64,000 bases of DNA from Macrostomum hystrix (Eukaryota > Platyhelminthes > Macrostomidae): NCBI GenBank assembly GCA_950097015.1, contig CATNEN010000003.1, positions 13,435,001 to 13,499,000 on the forward strand, given 5' to 3'. The translations under genes were made by a program, and so were the position numbers. The notes below the pieces were generated by a model. The model ran no database searches. It was not told the DNA's origin and saw only the letters and a program-made list of their open reading frames with translations. This document shows, piece after piece, positions 34,201-45,279 of the stretch. Position 1 is the first letter of the stretch. Every line of letters starts with the position of its first letter.

Positions 34201-34975
34201 TCAAAGCCTTGTATATTAAAAATCAAAGTAACCACCTTTGTTTACCTAATATTATTATTAAGGTAAAATCTTCTGTCACGAGAAATGAAACAGCATCTTT
34301 ACCGGCCACAGGTTTTGAACTAAAGCTAAAATATAAATAACATATTTAATCGTAATAATTCGTGTTAATTCCAAGAAACGGAAAAGCATTCGTAATTTAA
34401 TTTGTCACCATTATAAGTAAACTTCAGAACAATATAATAATATATGTATTGTCCGCTATTTTAATGTGAACCTTGTTTACTCGTTCGTCCTCTGTTCTTT
34501 AGGATTATATATTATATTAATATTTTTTACTAGAAATCAGGAGAGATACAGGAAAAAGAAATCGGCCTCGGTTCTACTACTGTATCCTGTTGCAATCACT
34601 TTGTAGTATTTTTCTGTGTTTACATGGTCCCAGGGTACTTTGGTCTTCATTAGGCTCATTGATAGGCCCATAGTCTAGATCAATCATGATGGGCGCACAC
34701 CATATTCATATTTGGATTGCTAGAGATGTAGAGTCCATGCTACAATATTTGTTTTGCATGCTTGAAAGTTAAGAAAGTTCATTGTGCATTAAAAGAGTTT
34801 CAGTTTCACACAATTTAAATTGACTGTTTGCCCACACGTCTAGTACTAATGTTTCTATTCCAAAGTTTTTTTTACAAAAGTCTTTATAAACTATGGCCTC
34901 AAGCCTTTAGACCAGTTTAAAAAATTGATTGGTTTGTGAAACAAAGTCATTTTTTCTTGTTAATAGGGCCTAACC
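31266..34975. other. AT-rich DNA upstream of ARIH2
   Basis: Mostly unique AT-rich sequence. It contains the second copy of the 70-bp segment shared with 29427-29493, a strong GTAAG donor on the minus strand at 32701-32705 after an open stretch, three copies of an 18-bp GATGACGAAGTTGTAA repeat at 32980-33027, and a short imperfect inverted repeat (TAAACTTTA/TAAAGTTTA) near 33800. No complete gene is recognised. Confidence 0.45.
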
Positions 34976-34984
34976 TTTTACTTT

Positions 34985-36000
34985 GGCAGTGCTTAACCCC
35001 ACGGTACCATAGAAAGATTTTTGTCTTATTCCAACAGTATTATGTCTTATTTCCTGCTTATCCGTATGGCACACTGACAAGATAGCTGGGCAATAGTGCA
35101 ATTTCGTTCGCGAAATTATGTTTCAGTTAAAATTTGAAAGTTTGAAACCAGAATATATGCTTAACACTATGCAAATAAACCAGAATATATGCTAATATAT
35201 GCTTTAGTCTTAGTCTATGGTCGAAATCCTTAAGTGTGCATGTGGGATGCTCTATTATTTTTTCATTAAATCTGTGCCATGCCTTTTTGTGCCACGCTCG
35301 AATGCTACTTGAAACACAAGTTGTCTGTGGAAACAATAGTTTAAAAAATTGAAAAGGGGCTCAAGTGGGGCCTTTTCTGCTTTTTCTTTTGGACAACATA
35401 TTGTATCATGGCTGGATATTGGAAACATGCTTCTGGATTCACCACTACTACTATGCCCAGTGACAAGCTCTGTGTCTACCACTAGAACACAATGACGAGA
35501 GGTGGCAAGTTCGGCAACCAAAGAGCTAAAAAGAGACACTGTGCTCTGGCACAATCATTAGAATTATTCAAAGCATCAATTTTTGTGGTTTTTTATTGTT
35601 TTCTGGTTTCAAAGTTTAAATTTAGATGAAAAATAATTTCGCGAACAAAAGTACACTATTGCCGATAGCTGTCCTATCTTTAACATATTCCGTAGGAATA
35701 ATTTCCTGCTTAGGGCCTATCCACATGGCACACTGACGAGATAGCTGTCCTATCATATAAATTTTACTGTGACTACAATTTTCCTTTTTTTTATTCTAGT
35801 TTTTAAAAGCAAGTAAATAAATTAAAATTTTCTGCTTTTTTGCAATTAGTTAACCAATACGGTGGCATTGGACAGTTATAGGATAGGACAGCTAGGCCTT
35901 TCTCATCAGTGTGCCATGTGGATAAGCAGGAAATTGTTCCCATGGTAGGTAGGAATAAGACAAAAAATATTTCCGCAGTACCGTGGGGATAAGCACTGCC
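34985..36000. mobile_element. Outer inverted-repeat DNA transposon (non-autonomous), 9-bp target duplication
   Basis: The termini are GGCAGTGCTTAACCCCACGG on the left and the complement of GGCAGTGCTTATCCCCACGG on the right. The long, patchy inverted similarity extends over about 120-150 bp (TTTGTCTTATTCC, TTTCCTGCTTATCC, ATGGCACACTGA). TTTTACTTT occurs directly on both sides (34976-34984 and 36001-36009), a perfect 9-bp target-site duplication. No transposase is present. GG termini with an 8-9 bp duplication fit Merlin-type elements, but the superfamily is unproven. Confidence 0.88.
35089..35663. mobile_element. Inner inverted-repeat transposon nested in the outer element, 8-bp target duplication
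   Basis: The element begins GGCAATAGTGCAATTTCGTT and ends with the complement of GGCAATAGTGTACTTTTGTT. Similarity between arms continues for about 65 bp (TTCGCGAAATTAT, GTTTGAAACCAGAA). It is flanked by GATAGCTG at 35081-35088 and 35664-35671, a perfect 8-bp duplication of outer-element sequence. A minus-strand 99-codon frame (35255-35554) inside is unrecognised. Confidence 0.88.
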
Positions 36001-36009
36001 TTTTACTTT

Positions 36010-36495
36010 TTGCTAAAAGCAATTATTACTATACATGTGCGTTTTTTCCTCTGAGAAAATGTGCAAGCTAAGAATTAAGTTTTGTTAGATTCTAGTGATT
36101 TAGTCAACTGCTATTTGCCATTTTGTTTTGTTGTGTCAATTTGGTTTTTTGTGGCTGATTCCTAAAGTTGGGAATTTACTTTTAAGTAGTAAATTTTAGA
36201 CCTAATTTTAGTCATTTTATCAACTTTGCTATCATTTTATAATAGGCAAAAGGTTAAAAAATTGCAAACAATTATTGTTGCAAATTTTTTTTGTTTGTGA
36301 ATGTTAAACATTTTCTTGTTTTAGAAGCAGCAAAGACTTGTTGCCTTAGTATAGAGATAATACATTTATGTGCCACATGTATGCTCCTATTGATATACTG
36401 TATTAGAAAAAAGAAAAATTGAGACAATAAGCCTGGTAATTAACCAATTCCAAGTTTTAATTTATTATGACATAAACATTTTAAATATTTTTCAG
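36010..36495. other. 5' flank or intron of TMEM168
   Basis: AT-rich with T-runs, ending in the splice acceptor AATATTTTTCAG at 36495. The small N-terminal exon of TMEM168 is not identified here. Confidence 0.45.
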
Positions 36496-38087
36496 CGTCA
36501 ATATCTAACTAGCTGTCGTGAGCAGCTTAGGCTGCGTTTGGCCAAATTTAATGCATGGGCACATCGCTATGGAATTAAATTAGATGCTCTCTCGTCAATT
36601 ATTAGCTGCTCTGTTGCTGATGCAATGGATTTTGCCTCATCAAGTTTCCTCCTATGTGGTATTGGCTACTCATTGTATGGTCGGGGTCAAGAAGCATTCA
36701 GAATATATTGTCTATCTGGCGCTTGTCTGGCACTATTCTGCCTACTGATTACTTTGCGTAGTGGCAGTTGGATTGCATCTACACTTGCTCCAGCTAGGCC
36801 TATTGTCTACCACCTATGGCTTGGCTACTTTCTTGGTTTGGGCTGTTTTCACAGTTCAACTTTAATTAAAATCAAAGACAGCAATATGGTGCAAGTGCGT
36901 CCCCATGCGTCATTTGCTAAGACACCGCCATCGTTGGAACCATTACACATACATCATGATCAAACCATTCAGCAAACTATAAACTTGTTAATGCTACTGT
37001 CAGTAGTTGCGTCAATTGTGCGCCTATTTTTAAATCGAGTTGTCTATCCTTTGACAGCTTCGCGTAGGCAATCAACTACTCAAACAAATCTGTCTGCTAG
37101 TTTGCCAAAGACAGTTGACGACATTGAAACTGGTGGCATTGGGGATCTATCCAATGGTAGCTTGGGTGTGTCGAATTCTGGCGCTGTCCTACTCACCCAG
37201 TTGGAACTCTGGGAACAGATTGGCTTCTCTGTTGCACTAATTGAACAACCATTCTGGTGGGAGTTAGGCCTATTTAACGCCTGCCTCTGTCTAACAGCCA
37301 TCTTGCTTCGCCTGCGCTCTTGGCTAGCAGCAGCTAATGCACTATTTCTATCAGCCGCTTGCATCTATCTACTCCATGCTGTGCAGCTACACGCTAGTCT
37401 AGCTCCCCTACTCATGTACTTATATAGACAGCTAGGCTCTGCCCTGCTAGACTCTGGCGCTTATTCCGTTGTAGAATTATGGTGGAACACTTGGAGGCGT
37501 TGGTATTTCCATCATATTCTATACGCGGCTTTGCTTAGCCTAGACATTGCCGCTCTAGTGATTGGAGCCACTGTGGTTGTCGCCCATCCTCAGCACGTTC
37601 TTATGCTGCCATTTTACACTCTGGCTGCCTGCCCATACGGAGCTTTTCATATTGCTCGCCTGCTACTGTTGCACCAGTTCACTAGGCGATTGTATCAGCT
37701 ATATCGGCAGTCCGAATCGGCGCCTACTGCTCAGTCTGCTCCGGCCTTGTTAGCAGCTAGAGGTCTGCGCTATTTGGCCCAGCTTGGCTGTCGCCTATTG
37801 TGGCTTAGTCTATTATCAAGTTGTTTACTGGTCTGCCTAACTTGGGAGACTAGATCTCCGGCTTCCCTTGCTCTCTTAGCCTGCGGAATCGCCTGCGACG
37901 CTGTACTTTTAGCTACTTGTACCCGTTTAACGGAATGCATTGGCGGCACTTGCCTAGCCTACGGTCTGGTTAGTCCTGAGGTACCAGTTGGTAGTTTTGG
38001 CACTAATCTAACTACTGGCATTGGTGGATCTGGTAGCACTGTGGTGCTGTTGCAGAGTCCCGGCGCTTATCGGGAACAGTTGGCAAG
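36496..38087 (+). CDS. TMEM168: TMEM168 exon: multi-pass membrane region
   Basis: The acceptor is AATATTTTTCAG and the donor GGCAAG|GTTGGT; it ends with two bases of a Ser codon. It opens in frame with RQYLTSCREQLRLRLAKFNAW. The open frame runs on to a stop at 38115, but family alignment favours splicing at 38087. Confidence 0.88.
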
Positions 38088-40155
38088 GTTGGTGCATTTA
38101 ATAACTGCACTTTAGTTCAGCAGTTTAAATATTTTGAGCTTTATATAAACGAATGCTCCAGTTAATTTGCAATTTTTATATATCTTTAAATGCTCATTAC
38201 GAAAATGTAGCTGGAGTCACGTTGATCGGGATATTTCAATGGGAAAATGGTGGGAAAATGACGTCAATATGGATATTTCGATGGGCAACAACGATAATTT
38301 CAAGAAGGCTGCGGGCACTGGCCCATCATTTGGTGACACTAATCCCGCATCCAGTGAGTAGGCAATTCTGCCCATTCCGCTGACTCCTGAGCACAGATAC
38401 GCAGGCACACACACAGGCGGCTATTGTACACTTGCTCTGTGCATTAGGGTTGGCCTTCAAGGGCGCAAATTTACAAGTACAAGCCGCCATTCCTTCTCTC
38501 CGCGGTTGCACCCTAATTGAATGTGGCCTCGCCACTGAATCGAGCTCGGGGACCTTGGTACCGCTCTGCGCCTCACCCTCCGTCGGTGGAAAGCAAGCTT
38601 TAAAAAAACACCATAATTCCCCATTGAATTTCGCATCAGGTGTACTCGCCAGCTAGACAGTGTCCAGTACTTCTTCACTAGTCATTTATTAACTAGTTTC
38701 GGCTGCGATCTAAACAGTTCCGGCCTGTCGCGCGATCTTGTCCAACAGAAATTGCGTCAATTCTTTTGTCAGCGCACTCAAGATAGGCAACGCTACGACA
38801 CCTATTTGGTGTACTATTGCGGCCCAACTGATTCTAATGGGGCCTGGGCCTTCTCTGGCGGCGCCTGTCTCGGCCTGGAGGCACTGTTGCAGTTGTGGCG
38901 CGAAGCTGCCGCGGCTACGGAGGACGCTTCAACTGGCGATGATGAAGAAGGTCGCGGCGATGAGAGCAGATTGTTGCTTATTGTTGACTCGGCAAACGGA
39001 CACAAATGGCTGCCTATTGTTCGTAGTTTGCCAAGGAATGTCTGTCTGGGATTGCAGACTCACAGTGGAAAATTTGAGGAGTTTACTAAGGTTTTTACTA
39101 GCGAATTAGAGCAGTTAACTGCTCAGCAGCAGCAGCAGTCGAAGGCGGGCAAGTCCAGTGAGTTTTGTTGTTCATTAATGACATTTTTTCAGTTCTCTGG
39201 TGTGTTTAAATCCTTTGATTTTCACTTGCGTCCATAGTATGTTCACTATTTCGTCAAATCCTTAGATCAAGTCTCCATTCTCTCAGATCCTCAAATTGAG
39301 TCGACATTCTACCATATCCTCAAATTGAGTCGACATTCTACCATATCCTCAAATTAAGTCACTACTCTTCCAGATCCTTAAATCAAATCGCCATTCTCCC
39401 AAATCCTCAAATCGAGTCGGAATTCTCCCAAATCCTTAGATCCTTAAACCGAGTCGCCTCTCTCCAATGATCAGATCTTTAAATTGAGTACCGATTCTCC
39501 TTGATGCTCAAATCCTCATATTGAGTCGCCATTCTCCCTGATGCTCAAATCCTCATATTGAGTCCCCATTCTCCCTGATGGTCAAATCCTCATATTGAGT
39601 CGCCATTCTCCTTGATGGTCAAATCCTCATATTGAGTCGCCATTCTCCCAGATGCTCAGATTCTTAAATTGAGTCCTCATTCTCCAGATCCTCGAATCGA
39701 GTCTCCATTCTCCCAGATCCTCAGATCCTCAAATCGAGTCCCCATTCTCCCAGATCCTCAGATCCTCAAATCGAGTCCCCATTCTCCCAGATCCTCAGAT
39801 CCTCAAATTGAGTCCCCATTCTCCCAGATGCTCAAATTGAGTTAGGTTTCAACCTATCAATCTCGCAGGCAAGCGAGCAGCACGGCTGGGCCTTCAATAC
39901 GCTGTGTCGCGAGCCTGGGTGGATTTCAAACTGACCCGACCCAGTCAAGCTGGAGCTAGACAGTTCTGGGAGTCAGCCCTGCCGCGTCCGTGCCACTGCC
40001 TGCTGCCAGCTCTCACCGCCACCTGTCCGTTGCTCAGGGCGCCCTCGTTAAGGCTCGTTAGCCCGCTGTGTAACGCTTGCCGAAGATTGCGAATGCGACT
40101 GTGTCCGCCTGCTACCCTCGACACTGGACTGGGATTCCGACTGGCTCAACTGTGA
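36496..40155 (+). CDS. TMEM168: Transmembrane protein 168 orthologue (N-terminal exon not found)
   Basis: Exons 36496-38087, 38682-39157 and 39869-40155 join with matching phases. The first encodes about ten hydrophobic segments with ECIGGTCLAYGLVSP, corresponding to the GNCLGGTSVGYA region of TMEM168. The second encodes HLLTSFGCDLNSSGL, then RQRYDTYLVYYCGPTDSNGA and WAFSGGACLGLEALLQLWRE, then LLLIVDSAN, all diagnostic of the family's soluble C-terminal domain. The third ends in ATLDTGLGFRLAQL, matching the VLDTGQGFKLV terminus. Visible length is about 784 residues, longer than the roughly 700 of vertebrate proteins, largely from a Ser/Thr/Gly-rich loop (ASRRQSTTQTN to LSNGSLGVSNSG). The molecular function of TMEM168 is poorly defined; a membrane, possibly nuclear-envelope, location is reported. 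The initiator Met should be in a small exon before 36496. Confidence 0.92.
38290..38605 (-). mobile_element. tRNA-derived SINE, family B, copy 2, in TMEM168 intron 1
   Basis: On the minus strand CCGAGCTCGATTCAGTGGCG is the B box, followed by GCGAGGCCACATTCAATTAG, AAATTTGCGCCCTTGAAGG, GTGTGTGTGCCTGCGTATCT and GGGCAGAATTGCCTACTCAC. It lies in antisense to the host gene and accounts for the ORFs at 38153-38678. Confidence 0.85.
38682..39157 (+). CDS. TMEM168: TMEM168 exon: conserved soluble domain
   Basis: The acceptor ACTTCTTCACTAG before 38682 gives QLASHLLTSFGCDLNSSGL across the junction, gap-free against the family. A second AG at 38695-38696 would shorten it by five codons. A Gln-5 run precedes the donor TCCA|GTGAGT. 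Confidence 0.88.
39260..39850. repeat. About 29-bp minisatellite in TMEM168 intron 2
   Basis: About 20 variable copies combining CTCAAATTGAGTC with CCCATTCTCCCAGATC. The intron of 711 bp is mostly array, and the last copy ends about 25 bp from the real acceptor. In gene sense each copy has a pyrimidine tract followed by CAG. Confidence 0.9.
39869..40155 (+). CDS. TMEM168: TMEM168 last coding exon
   Basis: The acceptor is CAATCTCGCAG. It completes the split Ser codon and encodes SKRAARLGLQYAVSRAW through TLDTGLGFRLAQL, then TGA at 40153-40155. The frame is open further upstream than the ATG at 39904, as expected for an internal acceptor. Confidence 0.9.
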
Positions 40156-40234
40156 TAGTAAGGAGATCGTTTAAAAAAAAGTGACCCGATTCATTCAATA
40201 TTTCTTTGTGTTATCTTTGATGTATCATCGTTGA

Positions 40235-41330
40235 CAATTCATAAATGTCATCATCGATAATCCATCAATGTCATATTTGATAATTTATGAATTTCATATT
40301 AGATAATACATGAATGTCATCTTTGATAATCCACGAATGTCATCATTGATAATCCATGAATGTCATCATTGATAATCCATGAATTCACTGATAATCCATG
40401 AATGTCATCTTTGATAATCCACGAATGTCATCTTTAATAATCCACGAATGTCATCTTTGATAATCCACGAATGTCATCTTCGATAATCCACGAATGTCAT
40501 CTTTGATAATCCATGAATGTCATCTTTGATAATCCACGAATGTCATCTTTGATAATCCACGAATGTCATCTTTGATAATCCACGAATGTCATCTTCGATA
40601 ATCCACGAATGTCATCATTGATAATCCACGAATGTCATCTTTGATAATCCACGAATGTCATCTTTGATAATCCATGAATGTCATCTTTGATAATCCACGA
40701 ATGTCATCATTGATAATCCACGAATGTCATCATTGATAATCCACGAATGTCATCTTTGATAATCACACGAATGTCATCTTTGATAATCCACGAATGTCAT
40801 CATTGATAATCCACGAATGTCATCATTGATAATCCACGAATGTCATCTTTGATAATCCATGAATGTCATCTTTGATAATCCATGAATGTCATCTTTGATA
40901 ATCCACGAATGTCATCTTTGATAATCCACGAATGTCATCTTTGATAATCCACGAATGTCATGTTTGAAAATCCACGAATGTCATCTTTGATAATCCATGA
41001 ATGTCATCTTTGATAATCCACGAATTTCATGTTTGAAAATCCACGAATGTCATCTTTAATAGTCCATGAATGTCAATGTTGATAATCCACGAATGTCATG
41101 TTTGAAAATCCACGAATGTCATCTTTACTAGTCCATGAATGTCAATGTTGATTGTCCATGAATGTCATCTTTAATAGTCCATGAATGTCAATGTTGATTG
41201 TCCATGAATGTCATCTTTAATAGTCCATGAATGTCAATGTTGATAATCCATGAATGTCATCATTGATAATCCATAAATGTCATTTTTGATAATCCACGAA
41301 TGTCATCTTTCGAATGTCTTCTATCGAAAG
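40235..41330. repeat. 23-bp minisatellite downstream of TMEM168
   Basis: About 47 copies of a unit composed of GATAATCCACGAATG and TCATCTTT. CCATGAATG variants cluster at the right end along with GTCAATGTTGAT copies. Confidence 0.95.
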
Positions 41331-41334
41331 CATT

Positions 41335-42100
41335 GTACCTTTTCTTAAACTAATCCATAATCGCAATTCTAATTAAATAAATGCGTACTTACATTTTATT
41401 TAGTTGCAAATTATTTCTTTATTCTGATAAATAAAAATAAGTCGCTGTTATTGGTTGTGTTGTTATTTCTCGGTGGAATCTCTTATTTGTTTAAATCAAT
41501 CTGGGGTTTAAAATGTTTCTATACTAATTATGATTTTTTAATTTCATTTTTGTGCATTTTTGCATTTTCACCTAGCATGTGTAAATAATTTAGAAATTAT
41601 CTAATGGAACAAATTTGTATGTTGTCATTATTTTGTTTCATGTTGTACACATATGTCAAACTATGAAACTTGATTAATAATGCTTTAAAGCTGTATTTTG
41701 TTTGTTTGTTTGTTTGTTTGTTTGTTTGCTTGCTTGCTTTATTCAGATTTTTGTTTTTCTGATTACCGTTCTCTCCCTCTCTCTTTTCTTTCTCCCTCTA
41801 ATTTTCAATTCATTCCCAACATCTTCCTTGTCGTTTTGCTTAAATCGGCATTTTGTCTAGATAGGTCGGCTCTCTATGTATCACTTTTTTGGCAAGATAC
41901 GTTAATAAATTATTTATTTATTTATCCCTGTTGATGTCTCATATTGTCTCAAATATTCCAGTTACGCTTTGCAGAAAAGGCAATTAAAAGAATTGTTTAA
42001 ACGATGGATTGCTAATCGTTTCTTTTCATTCCGTGTTAAACCGGATTGTCAAAACAGTTTTTTATGTGTTGCTTTGTTATTTCTTTATTTTGGTAGTAGT
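41335..42100. other. AT-rich interval with (TTTG)n microsatellite
   Basis: Unique AT-rich DNA; TTTG repeats at about 41697-41730 become TTGC. No gene recognised. Confidence 0.5.
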
Positions 42101-42105
42101 GGCTA

Positions 42106-43985
42106 TCTCTCCCGTGTCTCATCTCTCCCGTGTCTCATCTCTCCCGTGTCTAATCTCTCCCGTGTCTCATCTCTCCCGTGTCTCATCTCTCCCGTGTCTT
42201 ATCTGTCCCGTGTCTCATCTCTCCTGTGTCTCATCTCTCCCGTGTCTTATCTGTCCCGTGTCTCATCTCTCCGTGTCTCATCTCTCCCGTGTCTCATCTC
42301 TCCCGTGTCTCATCTCTCCCGTGTTTCATCTCTCCCGTGTCTAATCTCTCCCGTGTCTCATCTCTCCCGTGTTTCATCTCTCCCGTGTCTCATCTCTCCC
42401 GTGTTTCATCTCTCCCGTGTCTCATCTCTCCCGTGTTTCATCTCTCCCGTGTCTCATCTCTCCCGTGTCTCATCTCTCCCGTGTTTCATCTCTCCCGTGT
42501 CTCATCTCTCCCGTGTCTCATCTCTCCCGTGTTTCATCTCTCCCGTGTCTAATCTCTCCCGTGTCTCATCTCTCCCGTGTCTCATCTCTCCCGTGTCTTA
42601 TCTGTCCCGTGTCTCATCTCTCCTGTGTCTCATCTCTCCCGTGTCTTATCTGTCCCGTGTCTCATCTCTCCGTGTCTCATCTCTCCCGTGTCTCATCTCT
42701 CCCGTGTCTCATCTCTCCCGTGTTTCATCTCTCCCGTGTCTAATCTCTCCCGTGTCTCATCTCTCCCGTGTTTCATCTCTCCCGTGTCTCATCTCTCCCG
42801 TGTTTCATCTCTCCCGTGTCTCATCTCTCCCGTGTTTCATCTCTCCCGTGTCTCATCTCTCCCGTGTCTCATCTCTCCCGTGTTTCATCTCTCCCGTGTC
42901 TCATCTCTCCCGTGTCTCATCTCTCCCGTGTTTCATCTCTCCCGTGTCTAATCTCTCCCGTGTCTCATCTCTCCCGTGTCTCATCTCTCCCGTGTCTTAT
43001 CTGTCCCGTGTCTCATCTCTCCTGTGTCTCATCTCTCCCGTGTCTTATCTGTCCCGTGTCTCATCTCTCCGTGTCTCATCTCTCCCGTGTCTCATCTCTC
43101 CCGTGTCTCATCTCTCCCGTGTTTCATCTCTCCCGTGTCTAATCTCTCCCGTGTCTCATCTCTCCCGTGTTTCATCTCTCCCGTGTCTCATCTCTCCCGT
43201 GTTTCATCTCTCCCGTGTCTCATCTCTCCCGTGTTTCATCTCTCCCGTGTCTCATCTCTCCCGTGTCTCATCTCTCCCGTGTTTCATCTCTCCCGTGTCT
43301 CATCTCTCCCGTGTCTCATCTCTCCCGTGTTTCATCTCTCCCGTGTCTCATCTCTCCCGTGTCTCATCTCTCCCGTGTCTTATCTGTCCCGTGTCTCATC
43401 TCTCCTGTGTCTCATCTCTCCCGTGTCTTATCTGTCCCGTGTCTCATCTCTCCGTGTCTCATCTCTCCCGTGTCTCATCTCTCCCGTGTCTCATCTCTCC
43501 CGTGTTTCATCTCTCCCGTGTCTCATCTCTCCCGTGTCTCATCTCTCCCGTGTCTCATCTCTCCCGTGTCTCATCTCTCCCGTGTTTCATCTCTCCCGTG
43601 TCTCATCTCTCCCGTGTCTCATCTCTCCCGTGTTTCATCTCTCCCGTGTCTAATCTCTCCCGTGTCTCATCTCTCCCGTGTCTCATCTCTCCCGTGTCTT
43701 ATCTGTCCCGTGTCTCATCTCTCCGTGTCTCATCTCTCCCGTGTCTCATCTCTCCCGTGTCTCATCTCTCCCGTGTCTCATCTCTCCCGTGTCTCATCTC
43801 TCCCGTGTCTCATCTCTCCCGTGTCTCATCTCTCCCGTGTCTCATCTCTCCGTGTCTCATCTCTCCCGTGTCTCATCTCTCCCGTGTCTCATCTCTCCCG
43901 TGTCTCATCTCTCCAGTGTCTCATCTCTCCCGTGTCTCATCTCTCCAATGTCTCATCTCTCCCGTGTCTCATCTCTTCTCTGTTT
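42106..43985. repeat. 16-bp minisatellite (TCTCCCGTGTCTCATC) with 399-bp higher-order repeat
   Basis: About 117 copies. Identical blocks start at intervals of 399 bp (for example 42178, 42577, 42976, and 42369, 42768, 43167), so a 25-unit block has been triplicated. All frames are open for long distances because of the period. It is related to the arrays at 3990, 11175 and 52930. Confidence 0.97.
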
Positions 43986-44780
43986 GATTTCCCGTGTATT
44001 TCCCCCCCCTTTTCTTTCTTAAAGGTTTCGGACCCCTGCACCGCTATTAACAAAAATGTTAACAATATGCGCCACCCGCCTACTGAGTCACCTAGTCAGT
44101 AGCTAGATTGGTATATTTCGATTGTAAAAATTATCCAAAAGTCTCTCAGAGCATTGATTTTATCAGTCCAAACCCTTATCGGTTATTAAACAGGAGGTGG
44201 TTAAAATGTCCGCATTTGGCTACCAGAATCCCAGTGTCAATGTCAGTGTGTGTATTCTGTGTGCGTGTAAACACAGTTCAGAAAATAAAATTCCCCAGAC
44301 ATTTTCAGTTTACATTAGCGCGTCAGGTTTAAAAATGTTGAAATGATCGCCCATATGGTTAGCGCTGGCTTTGGCCTATGCAAGTCTCCACCACTGCCTT
44401 TCTATATCAATCTATCATCTCTAGTTGTTGTAGAAATCCCAAATCTCGCGGGATTCAACTGGGATATATTATATATGGACTCAGGGGTTGGCTTATGTTT
44501 AAAGATGTGTATCTGGCCAAGCCTTAATCTGGCGACATATTTCGGGTTAGAGATTTTTTTGGTTACGCTTTTTTTTCAAAGATTACTAACCATAGTTTAG
44601 CATCTCCATCATGCTGTGCTCATTAAATAATACCTCTATCACTAATTATTAACGTCTGCGTCTACGTCACTTGAGTTTATTAGGTTTGTTATATAGACTC
44701 AATCTGGGTAGAATTTATCCCAAAATGGGATAAGTTCTATTTTGCCCCACTCTCTCGATATTTCGAAAGATAATATTTCG
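43986..44780. other. Non-coding interval
   Basis: Unique sequence. Just after the array, at 44025-44038, GGTTTCGGACCCCTG resembles the right terminus of the hAT element at 52844-54853. No gene recognised. Confidence 0.45.
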
Positions 44781-44784
44781 GAAC

Positions 44785-45228
44785 TGAGATTATCCCTATG
44801 TGTACTTGGGATTCTGGATTCGATAGGGGGTCGGGATTATCCCTATGTGTACTTGGGATTCTGGATTCGATAGGGGGTCGGGATTATCCCTATGTGTACT
44901 TGGGATTCTGGATTCGATAGGGGGTCGGGATTATCCCTATGTGTACTTGGGATTCTGGATTCGATAGGGGGTCGGGATTATCCCTATGTGTACTTGGGAT
45001 TCTGGATTCGATAGGGGGTCGGGATTATCCCTATGTGTACTTGGGATTCTGGATTCGATAGGGGGTCGGGATTATACCGATGTGTACTTGGGATTCTGGA
45101 TTCGATAGGGGTTCGGGATTATACCGATGTGTACTTGGGATTCTGGATTCGATAGGGGTTCGGGATTATACCGATGTGTACTTGGGATTCTGGATTCGAT
45201 AGGGGGTCGGGATTATACCGATGTGAAG
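44785..45228. repeat. 47-bp minisatellite
   Basis: About nine and a half copies of a 47-bp unit with ATTATCCCTATGTGTACTTG then GGATTCTGGATTCGATAGG. The first six are nearly identical; the last ones share ATTATACCGATGTG, indicating two homogenised blocks. Confidence 0.94.
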
Positions 45229-45279
45229 TTCGGCGAGCTATTTGAAAGTTTAGATTTCTGAGCACGGTTTTATCCAAAA

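Noticed and set aside
38153-38678. Small genes in TMEM168 intron 1
   Set aside because: The frames fall in an antisense SINE B copy and have no family similarity.
41969-44102. 672-codon frame and overlapping frames with RVSSLPCLISPVSHLS repeats
   Set aside because: A 16-bp unit cycles through all three frames every 48 bp, so all frames read the same peptide. This is a product of the array.
44343-44600. 85-codon hydrophobic plus-strand frame
   Set aside because: No family recognised and length is within chance expectation for AT-rich sequence.
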